A stretch of DNA of 64,000 bases from Methanomassiliicoccales archaeon. Its GTDB lineage: Archaea; Thermoplasmatota; Thermoplasmata; Methanomassiliicoccales; JACIVX01. The DNA is taken from contig JACIVX010000001.1 in the NCBI GenBank assembly GCA_014361295.1, positions 1,210,293 through 1,274,292 on the forward strand. Reading direction: 5' to 3'. Each line of letters begins with the position of its first letter. The first letter of the stretch is position 1. The translations under genes and the position numbers were made by a program. Below the pieces are notes generated by a model. The model saw nothing but the letters and a program-made list of their open reading frames with translations. It was not told the origin of the DNA and searched no databases. Below are positions 47,091 to 53,550 of the stretch, in pieces.

Positions 47091-47768
47091 TCAGAAGAGA
47101 AGGTCCTCTTCTATCCCGATCTTTCTCGCGAAGTTGTAGGCTGGAATGACATTGTAAACTTCCGATAGTGTTCTGTGAACGTCGGTCCCGATCGAAAATC
47201 TGACTTTTCCCCTGAGCTTCGCGATGAGGTCTTCCGCCCTTTCATAAAACGCCATCCCGTTCCTTCTGTACGGCTTCGCTGTGTTGATTTCGATGAAGAA
47301 GCGGTATGCCGAGAGCATTTCTGCGAGATCTTCCGGTTGGACATCAAAGAACGCCATTTCAAAATCAGGATGCGCGAGTCCGCAAGGAACAGAGAGTTTT
47401 GAAATAAACTCTCCGACGGTTTCAATGTCTGCGCCGCCGTTCAAAAAATCATTGACATGTTCAAACAACACAAGATCGAGGGAATTGAGCATCTCGACTG
47501 GTATGCCATTCAAATCACATCGATCTGGATTCGCATCAATTTCCACACCAGCGAGGACGGTGATCGTCCCCTCGTATTTCTTTTTGACATTCTCGATCGT
47601 CGCGAGATACCGCTTGAAATCGCGTTTGCTCAGTGAACAGACTTTCGTCGTTTCAAAATGATCCGTGATCGCGATGTGCGTCAATCCCTTTCGCGCGGCT
47701 TCCCTAACGATCGTCTCGATGTCAAAGATTCCATCGGAAAAAGTGGTGTGCGCGTGGAGATTGATCAC
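47091..47768 (-). CDS. PHP-domain metal-dependent phosphoesterase
   Basis: 225 residues with all four PHP motifs: NLHAHTTFSDG, AITDHFE, the central Glu/His region VEIDA, and the C-terminal GTDVHR. PHP enzymes hydrolyse phosphoesters such as histidinol phosphate or nucleoside 3',5'-bisphosphates. The GTG at 47768 overlaps the TGA of the HPS-RraA gene (GTGA), so the two are translationally coupled and the substrate may be a sugar or nucleotide phosphate of the same pathway (inference). A GTG at 47783 is also in frame. Confidence 0.85.
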   Translation of the reverse strand: MINLHAHTTFSDGIFDIETIVREAARKGLTHIAITDHFETTKVCSLSKRDFKRYLATIENVKKKYEGTITVLAGVEIDANPDRCDLNGIPVEMLNSLDLVLFEHVNDFLNGGADIETVGEFISKLSVPCGLAHPDFEMAFFDVQPEDLAEMLSAYRFFIEINTAKPYRRNGMAFYERAEDLIAKLRGKVRFSIGTDVHRTLSEVYNVIPAYNFARKIGIEEDLLF

Positions 47769-49060
47769 TGTACTTTTTCCCACTTCTCCAACTCCTGGAC
47801 GCTTGAAAGTGTTCTCCCTCTTTTAATTTCCTCTCTGATTCGATTCTCTCTTTCAAGCACATCGAGCGCGCGATTTGCGATTTCGACTGCGTGTTCCTGC
47901 GGCACAACGATGACGCCACTCTCATCCCCGATAATCCAGTCGCCCGTACGGACAACCTGTCCACCGCAAACAATCTCGAGTCCGATCCCGCCGAATCCCT
48001 TTGGCTCGCCGGCCTCCGGCGTCACATATCTCGAAAAACAGGGAAAACCGATCTCGATGATCGTGTCGATGTCCCTGACAGCACCGTCGACGACAATACC
48101 AGCAATCCCCTTGACCTTGCAGCTCCACGAGGCAAGCTCCCCCCAGACTGCGATGTCGCTTCCTCCAGCATCGATGACGATGACATCGCCCTTTTGCGCG
48201 CGATCAATTGCCTCCACCGGCTTGGCCCAGTCCCCTTTCGATGTCTGGACAGTCAACGCCCGGCCGACCATCTTGGTGCCGTGTTTTATTCTCGGGATAA
48301 TGCCCTTCATGACCCCTCTCTTATGCGCTGCGTCAGCGATATTCGGCGTCGAGACGCGTGAAAACGCCTCGAAGAGCTCCTCAGCCGTGTATTTTTTTGA
48401 GAGGTCAGAAGCGATTGATTCGCCTCTCTCGATCGCCTCTTTAATTCTCTTCGCGGCCGCCCTCACGTCCTCGGCCTTGATGATTCCCCCGCCGACGATA
48501 ATAATCGATGCACCAGCTCTCAGGAATGAGGCGGCGGTCTCGGAAGTGATCCCGCCTGCGACCGCAACTGGAATGTTCGTTACCTCCGACACCGCCTTGA
48601 CCACTTCGAGAGGCGATTTCCCGCCGCGCATCTGCTCGTCGATGCCGACGTGAAGGCAAACGTAAGAGGCGCCTAGCGCCTCCACTTCTTTCGCCCTTTT
48701 CACTTTGTCCTCGACATTCATCAGGTCGACCATGATCTTCGTCCCGTACTTGCGACCAGTGAGAACCGCCTCGGAAATCGTCCCGTCGTTGGAAAGCCCC
48801 ATGACTGTCACGATATCAGCGCCTGCCTTCGACGCGATTTCAACTTCGAATCCCCCGACATCCATCGTTTTCATGTCCGCGACGATGACGCGATCAGGAA
48901 ATTCGCGCTTGAGCGCTCTCAGACATTCAGCACCCTCGCTTTTGATCAAAGGTGTGCCCGCCTCGATCCAGTCCGCTCCACCTTCAACCGCTTCCTTTCC
49001 TATTTCAATCGCCCTCTTGAGATGCATCATGTCGAGGGCGACCTGCAAAACGGGTTTCAT
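47765..49060 (-). CDS. fused 3-hexulose-6-phosphate synthase / RraA-like protein
   Basis: 431 residues. N-terminal half (about 1-210) is a hexulose-6-phosphate synthase of the OMP decarboxylase superfamily: LQVALDMMHLKRAIEIGKEAVEGGADWIEAGTPLIK, VADMKTMDVGGFEVEIASKAGAD and PVAVAGGITSETA. The C-terminal half (about 225-410) is an RraA/demethylmenaquinone methyltransferase-like fold: STPNIADAA, VIDAGGSDIAVWGE, GIVVDGAVRDID. In archaea lacking the oxidative pentose phosphate pathway, HPS with its isomerase makes ribulose 5-phosphate from hexose phosphates in the reverse RuMP route. A TATA box lies near 49088. The RraA role is not known. Confidence 0.93.
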   Translation of the reverse strand: MKPVLQVALDMMHLKRAIEIGKEAVEGGADWIEAGTPLIKSEGAECLRALKREFPDRVIVADMKTMDVGGFEVEIASKAGADIVTVMGLSNDGTISEAVLTGRKYGTKIMVDLMNVEDKVKRAKEVEALGASYVCLHVGIDEQMRGGKSPLEVVKAVSEVTNIPVAVAGGITSETAASFLRAGASIIIVGGGIIKAEDVRAAAKRIKEAIERGESIASDLSKKYTAEELFEAFSRVSTPNIADAAHKRGVMKGIIPRIKHGTKMVGRALTVQTSKGDWAKPVEAIDRAQKGDVIVIDAGGSDIAVWGELASWSCKVKGIAGIVVDGAVRDIDTIIEIGFPCFSRYVTPEAGEPKGFGGIGLEIVCGGQVVRTGDWIIGDESGVIVVPQEHAVEIANRALDVLERENRIREEIKRGRTLSSVQELEKWEKVQ

Positions 49061-49198
49061 CGATCCCGATGAAGAGCCTCTTTTCTAATAAATCCTTTTG
49101 AAACAGAGACCTCTATATGGTCGTTACACCTCCCCTCTTTCGAGAATTGTATTTTTTAGGAAAACCATATAAAAAGGCAGTGTGATAATGTCCAGCAA

Positions 49199-49921
49199 AT
49201 GCAGGAAATCCGGCGGGACAGCGGAAGGTGTGTGACGGGCATCGAAGACCTCGACAAAATCCTCGGTGGCGGGATACCCGTCGGGAACATGGTTCTGGTC
49301 GCGGGCGGTTGCGGGACGGGAAAGACGACACTGGCCTTCGAGTTTCTCGTGCGCGGGGCTTTAATCGGCGAAAGAGGTCTTTTCGTGACAACGGTTGAGT
49401 CCCCAGCAAAATTGCTCTCGAATCTCCCCCACTTCGATTTTTTCGATGAGAGGATGATCGATGACGGTCGTATCAAAATTCTTCAACTTGATGAACTTGA
49501 AGAAATCGCGAGTCAAACACCCGAGATCGACGCAACCGAGAAGGGTCACCGGCTTGTCGAGGCGATCAAAGAAATTATTGAAAAGGATGGCATCAAGCGC
49601 CTCGTCATCGATTCGTTCAGCAGTTTTTTGAATGACGATGAAAAAATGAGTGCCCGACGGCAGGTGCTGAGAAAGCTGAGCTCAATTCTTTTCGAAAAAA
49701 GATGCACGGCGATGATTATTTCGGATGAGATCGACGATTGCGAGGGAATCATCGCCGATGGCATGATTCTTCTGAGCAATTTTGAGAGGAGGGGCGATTT
49801 GCTGAGGATTATGCAGGTTATCAAGATGAAGGGAACGGATCACTCACGATCGAAATACGTAATCGATTTGACGGATTGCGGAATCCTTGCAACGCCGTTA
49901 CTCCGAGGGGGATCATCATGA
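49199..49921 (+). CDS. KaiC-like RecA-fold ATPase
   Basis: 240-residue single-domain KaiC relative. Opening TGIEDLDKILGGGIPVGNMVLVAGG, Walker A GGCGTGKTT (36-44), Walker B LVIDSFSSFL, then IADGMILLSN and a basic C-terminal strand. Archaeal members of this group include signalling and archaellum-regulating ATPases such as ArlH-like proteins. The TATA box ACCATATAAAAAG (about 49166-49178) lies near the ATG, suggesting a leaderless mRNA. It is coupled by an ATGA overlap to a second RecA-fold protein lacking a P-loop. Confidence 0.85.
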   Translation: MQEIRRDSGRCVTGIEDLDKILGGGIPVGNMVLVAGGCGTGKTTLAFEFLVRGALIGERGLFVTTVESPAKLLSNLPHFDFFDERMIDDGRIKILQLDELEEIASQTPEIDATEKGHRLVEAIKEIIEKDGIKRLVIDSFSSFLNDDEKMSARRQVLRKLSSILFEKRCTAMIISDEIDDCEGIIADGMILLSNFERRGDLLRIMQVIKMKGTDHSRSKYVIDLTDCGILATPLLRGGSS

Positions 49922-50487
49922 GTGACGCGATTAGAGAAAAAGTGGTGGCGAAGCTTCAGGAGATCGGTGGTGGTTCCGCGATCGCCTTTGAGCTCGATGT
50001 GGACAAGTATTTTGATGTCATGAGCGCCCTCCTCGAAGAATTCGCTCTTACGAAGAAATTGAATTGCATTTATATCACCGCCTCAATTCCCTCGACAACT
50101 CTGATTAACGCGTTCGGAGCGCTCGGCATCGATATCTCAAGAATTCAATTCGTTGACTGCGTTTCTAAATCAATCTTCGGCAATGCGCCACCCCTCGAAA
50201 ACGTCTCGTATCTCGATAGCCCGACGATGCTGGAAAATGTCATTCTGAAAGTTGAATACCTGTTGAAAAAGTATCAGGGTAAGGAGGCGGTCATCTTTAT
50301 CGATTCGGTCAGCGCTCTCGCCGTTTACAACGACACGGGAATGCTCACGGAATTCTTTCAAATTCTTCTCAATTCGCTGCGCTCGAAGGGTAACTATGCT
50401 ATTATGATTGCGATTGCCAACCAGATCAAGCCAGATGTCAGGGAAATGTTGGCACTCGTGAGCGATGAAGTTGTCAATCTCTCCTAA
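49918..50487 (+). CDS. P-loop-less KaiC/RecA-like partner protein
   Basis: 189 residues with the strand order of a KaiC/RecA core (CIYITASIPSTTLINAFGALGIDISRIQFVDC... VIFIDSVSALAVYNDTGMLTEFFQIL... ALVSDEVVNLS), but where the P-loop should be there is no GxxGxGKT. The Walker-B-like IFIDS is retained. A non-hydrolysing partner of the upstream ATPase is the natural reading. The ATG at 49918 overlaps the preceding TGA by 4 nt. Confidence 0.8.
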   Translation: MSDAIREKVVAKLQEIGGGSAIAFELDVDKYFDVMSALLEEFALTKKLNCIYITASIPSTTLINAFGALGIDISRIQFVDCVSKSIFGNAPPLENVSYLDSPTMLENVILKVEYLLKKYQGKEAVIFIDSVSALAVYNDTGMLTEFFQILLNSLRSKGNYAIMIAIANQIKPDVREMLALVSDEVVNLS

Positions 50488-50558
50488 CAATATCATAATT
50501 GGTCTTCTCGAAATTGAATGGAATGAAAGGTTTCGAGGAGCTGAAGATTGAGTGAAGT

Positions 50559-50612
50559 GCCGTCGCCGTTGGAGGAGGCAGAACCGATGGAGAATGTCGA
50601 GTAAGCGACGGC
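50559..50612. repeat. inverted repeat in the 50.5-50.7 kb spacer
   Basis: GCCGTCGC (50559-50566) and GCGACGGC (50605-50612) are perfect 8-bp arms around 38 nt. It may be an RNA stem or a chance match; the spacer also holds an 18-codon TTG ORF (50548-50604) after a GAGGAG site. No function assigned. Confidence 0.35.
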
Positions 50613-50676
50613 CCTTCTTGCAACAGATAGGTGAATGAAAATATCGAAGAAAAACCTGAAGGTAGACTTAATCATC

Positions 50677-50689
50677 AAAATAAAAAAAG
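50677..50689 (-). terminator. T-tract terminator of the secreted-protein gene
   Basis: On the minus strand CTTTTTTTATTTTG begins about 15 nt after the stop of the secreted-protein gene at 50705. Long T-tracts are the normal archaeal intrinsic terminator. Confidence 0.55.
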
Positions 50690-50704
50690 AGGGGAATTGT
50701 TGGA

Positions 50705-51232
50705 TTAAGGCCCCTCGACCGTTATGAGCAAACCGGTGCTTGCGGGTATATCCTCAGCGCCGTAATCGTAGTAGAAGCTTACAGTCCGCTCCACTGGGCT
50801 AGCTCCAGGAGTGACTTGGCAGATAATCGAGCCTATGGAAGTCCACGCGCCTGCGACCATCTTGCTAACATTCACATAATACGTTCCAGCGGTGGCTGTG
50901 GTCTTGAATTGGACGTCGACCTTAAGGATCCAGTGTCCTTGAGTTATAGCTGTATAACCATGGGTTATCGACCCAGCTGTAAGGTCAACGGAAGCTGATT
51001 GCTCGGCAATGTTCGTGTCAGCAAAGGCATAGGGAAGCGTTACGCTGGTCACCGACGTGTCGCCCGTTACTAGGTACACCTGACCTCCGACGGTGCTCCA
51101 TTGTTTCGTCGCAAGTATCTGGGCGGCATATGCAACGCTGGCGACGGACATCACCAAAAGGACTAAGGTTACGGCGATGAACGTCTTCATACTTACTGGT
51201 TTGCTCAGCTTACCTTTCATCTCGTCTTTCAT
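50705..51232 (-). CDS. secreted or membrane-anchored beta-rich surface protein
   Basis: 175 residues. Positively charged start (KDEMKGKLSKPVSMK), then a signal-type hydrophobic helix (TFIAVTLVLLVMSVASVAYAA) with a plausible AxA cleavage site. The mature part is rich in Thr, Ser, Val and Tyr (SVTSVTLPYAFADTNIAEQSASVDLTAGSITHGYTAITQGHWILKVDVQFKT), consistent with a beta-sandwich surface protein. It is weakly related in style to archaeal surface or pilus-associated proteins, but no family was recognised. It lies next to a pilin gene on the opposite strand. The frame begins with TTG at 51238; ATG 51232 is used. Confidence 0.75.
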   Translation of the reverse strand: MKDEMKGKLSKPVSMKTFIAVTLVLLVMSVASVAYAAQILATKQWSTVGGQVYLVTGDTSVTSVTLPYAFADTNIAEQSASVDLTAGSITHGYTAITQGHWILKVDVQFKTTATAGTYYVNVSKMVAGAWTSIGSIICQVTPGASPVERTVSFYYDYGAEDIPASTGLLITVEGP

Positions 51233-51256
51233 AGACAAAACCCCAAACCCTCTATT

Positions 51257-51265
51257 CCCCCCCCC
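51257..51265. repeat. C9/G9 homopolymer tract in the promoter/5' UTR of the secreted protein
   Basis: Nine C on the plus strand (G9 on the coding strand of the secreted-protein gene) between its probable TATA element (minus AAAAATTTAAG, about 51266-51276) and its ATG at 51232. Homopolymer G or C tracts of this length are prone to slippage in replication, which would change promoter-start spacing. Confidence 0.65.
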
Positions 51266-51870
51266 TTAAATTTTTCGATGACAACTGGTACTAGCGCCCG
51301 ATGCAAGGACTACATCTCATCGATCAAGCGCGTGATGTCACGCTCTAGCGCTCCTTGGAAATCTAGTGAGTCGCCGATATCGACAATTCAATTGCCTTCG
51401 TCATTTGAATGATTTTCATTGAATCGACGCCTCGTTTTTCCATAACGGCAACAAGCATTCCTCGCAAACACATCCAAATCGTTAAGTTTAAAATTAAACA
51501 CGATTTGACTGGTCGACCGCATTCGCGACGATGCAAAAAGATCACGCGAGTTGAAGCGTTCTCGCAAGGTTACAATTGTCATTTCTTAAACGAGATTTCG
51601 AAGTAGACTTTTTTTAAAGAAGCTCCGCAATCGAATGAATGATGATCATGTTAAAGAGATGTGAAAGGTCGATATGTATGATATTCGCGCTCATCGTCTC
51701 TTTAATTTGAAAGCTCTTTCTCTTTGATGTTTTTTCCTTTTTTATAAAAAATTGAACGGATTCGACGCCACCTCAAAACTCTGGATTTATTCGTCAATAA
51801 TCGAATTTATTAAATCAATAAATTCGTTCTTTGTCGTATTGCTAAAATCTGACTTGATATCTAAATAGAA
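51266..51870. other. long intergenic spacer between surface protein and pilin genes
   Basis: About 600 nt without a convincing ORF; open frames of about 60 codons on both strands lack coding character. T-rich stretches near 51610-51618 and 51729-51746 and AT-rich sequence near the pilin promoter are present. It could hold regulatory sites for the two surface genes. Nothing else was recognised. Confidence 0.5.
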
Positions 51871-51873
51871 AGC

Positions 51874-51930
51874 TTTATAATCATAGATACATAAATTACT
51901 TCCAGCGTAGGCTTGGCCTACGATAGGAGG
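51874..51930 (+). promoter_or_regulatory. pilin promoter with 5'-terminal hairpin and Shine-Dalgarno site
   Basis: TATA box TTTATAA at 51874-51880 predicts transcription starting near 51904. CGTAGGC (51906-51912), loop TTG, GCCTACG (51916-51922) then forms a perfect 7-bp hairpin at the very 5' end of the mRNA, immediately followed by ATAGGAGG (51923-51930), the ribosome-binding site of the pilin. Such 5' stems can protect mRNA or control access to the ribosome-binding site. Confidence 0.6.
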
Positions 51931-51938
51931 ACTGAACG

Positions 51939-52448
51939 ATGAAAAAGATTTGGAAAATGAGAAGGGATTCTGAGGCAGTTTCCCCGGTCATCGCCACCAT
52001 TCTCATGGTTGCCATCACCGTCGTCTTGGCGGCGGTGTTGTACGTCATGGTGATGGGATTCGGAGGGCCGACGACGACAACGCCAACTGGATCGTTTACA
52101 GCGGCGACGAAGATAAATGCAACCACGATGAAAATATCTTTTGGCGTGATAACGCCAGATACGCCACCCTCGAATCTGAAAATTATAGTCGAAGATCCTG
52201 ACGGGAATGTTGGAACTTGGAACTGGAGTGATGAGAAGAATAAATATTCGATTACAGGCACTCCAGACGTTACAGATAATGTGAACGGGGAAATAGAGTA
52301 TGTGGACCTAGCACAAAACAATATTATAAATTCTGGTGATTACCTAAAGATAACAATGAAGTCAACCGCCACATCAGGGACGTATCGGGTAACGATGTTG
52401 TATACGCCCACCGGTGCAGTGATAGACGATATTACATTCAACTGGTAA
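51939..52448 (+). CDS. type IV pilin-like protein (archaeal Pilin_N/DUF1628)
   Basis: 169 residues. Class III (type IV pilin-like) signal: KKIWKMRRDSEAVSPVIATILMVAITVVLAAVLYVMVMG, in which a short basic leader precedes a hydrophobic helix that forms the filament core. The motif EAVSPVIATILMVAITV is the archaeal pilin/archaellin-like hallmark (Pilin_N, DUF1628). The mature domain is Thr/Asn rich and beta-like (TGSFTAATKINATTMKISFGVITPDTPPSNLKIIVEDPDGN...). Probably processed by a prepilin peptidase elsewhere and used for adhesion or a surface filament. Strong Shine-Dalgarno site and T-rich terminator. Confidence 0.88.
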   Translation: MKKIWKMRRDSEAVSPVIATILMVAITVVLAAVLYVMVMGFGGPTTTTPTGSFTAATKINATTMKISFGVITPDTPPSNLKIIVEDPDGNVGTWNWSDEKNKYSITGTPDVTDNVNGEIEYVDLAQNNIINSGDYLKITMKSTATSGTYRVTMLYTPTGAVIDDITFNW

Positions 52449-52463
52449 ATTGATTCGGTATCC

Positions 52464-52487
52464 ATTTTTTTTCTTTTTATCATTTTT
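52464..52487 (+). terminator. T-rich terminator after the pilin gene
   Basis: TTTTTTTT, CTTTTT and CATTTTTAC tracts begin about 15 nt after the pilin stop, a classical archaeal terminator arrangement for a monocistronic gene. Confidence 0.55.
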
Positions 52488-53183
52488 ACTTGTTCTAGAA
52501 AGGGAATATCAAACGCTCTAAGCGGGAGCAATTGAATTGCAGTGTTTATTGCCTATAGTTCTCGGGCGCTCGTTCGAGCTACCGATATGGTACAGATATG
52601 GCTTTCTTCGAATCAAAGACCAATAATTATAAGACATCAGTCACCGGCTGGCAGTCATCCAGATGATACATGGTCTATTGTGTCATCCTCTTCTAGGATA
52701 TTACGATCATTCTTATTCTTAAAGCTGGTAGCGAAATACAACAAACTGGTTGGTGACGAGTGTAGCAATCTGAAATTGCGACCCCCTCTTTAGATATCTT
52801 GCATTAATTCTTTGGTGAAATTAAATGTGACTCATGGTGATACTGATGTATCGATATGATGCACATTCTTAAAAAAAATTGATATGATCTGCGCTATGTT
52901 CTCACGAGCTTTTCATCGATCCATGTGATGCCCCTGTAATGCCCTGTAAATGATTAATTAAAATTGTATATTTGTTGGGTTTTGGAAAATCTAGATCATT
53001 GCATATCTGACCGAATATCCTAATTTCGAGTATATTTTGATGCATGACTTTTCGATAATAGAAGCAGAAGATACCGTTACTCAATCGAAAATTTTTGCGA
53101 TCTACCCGCCAAATCAATGCAACCAATCTCTGTACGTTCTTGCGGGATGAGACTTAGTTCCATATCAGTTTTGAATCTCATTC
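52488..53183. other. AT-rich spacer upstream of the CRISPR-Cas locus
   Basis: About 700 nt of unusually AT-rich sequence between the pilin gene and a doubtful ORF. Open frames exist on both strands (such as 52542-52793 plus and 52902-53126 minus) but lack start signals and coding character. It may be decayed gene remnants at the boundary of the CRISPR island. Nothing recognised. Confidence 0.45.
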
Positions 53184-53501
53184 TTGAATCAAAGGGAAAT
53201 CAAAGTTGAAGATATTCTAATAGTGCATGTCGTGCCTATGTATGAATTTTCAGAAATCGATTCATTTGTGAACAATTCTCAGAAGTCCAACTTGATTGAA
53301 TTCTGCAAAATACTGACGCAAGTATCAACTAAGGTGAAGAAAGATCAGAAATTCCGTCATCTCTTCTTACCAATTGTTTATATAAAAATATTATTCATAA
53401 CAACGGCGAATCAACAAATTTCTCTTTTTGATGATTTTTTTGTAAAAATTGGAATCTTAATATTTGAACGTGGTAATTGCACGATTCTGGTTTTTGATTA
53501 A
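53184..53501 (+). CDS. doubtful AT-rich ORF preceding cas10
   Basis: 105 codons open in sequence that is about 70 percent A+T, where a frame this long is not expected by chance, ending just before the cas10 promoter. The translation reads coherently (VNNSQKSNLIEFCKILTQVSTKVKKDQKFRH, then a hydrophobic part LFLPIVYIKILFITT). It begins with TTG and lacks a ribosome-binding site or clear TATA box. It may be a small accessory protein, or a remnant. No family recognised. Confidence 0.35.
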   Translation: MNQREIKVEDILIVHVVPMYEFSEIDSFVNNSQKSNLIEFCKILTQVSTKVKKDQKFRHLFLPIVYIKILFITTANQQISLFDDFFVKIGILIFERGNCTILVFD

Positions 53502-53550
53502 AAATAATTTTTATATATTCGTAAATTGTAGATGTAGGTGGGGAAGGTTT
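53502..53550 (+). promoter_or_regulatory. promoter of the type III-A cas operon
   Basis: TTTTTATATATTC (about 53508-53520) is the TATA box; transcription should start near 53538. GGTGGGGAAGG (about 53536-53546) precedes the GTG of cas10 at 53551. Genes downstream overlap or nearly overlap to cas6, so this is the likely operon promoter. Confidence 0.6.

Noticed and set aside
50548-50604. 18-codon TTG ORF after a GAGGAG site in the spacer behind the KaiC pair
   Set aside because: Well spaced for translation, but too short and too low in complexity (Glu/Pro rich) to claim; recorded only under the inverted repeat.
51363-51606. About 60-codon frames on both strands in the surface-gene spacer
   Set aside because: Mutually overlapping on both strands, basic and Cys/Ser-rich translations typical of non-coding DNA.
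52902-53126. 74-codon minus-strand frame in the spacer before cas10
   Set aside because: No start signal, no recognisable family and unconvincing composition; may be chance in AT-rich DNA.
53464-53550. N-terminal extension of Cas10
   Set aside because: Lies upstream of, or spans, the TATA box and predicted transcription start; the GTG at 53551 has a good ribosome-binding site.
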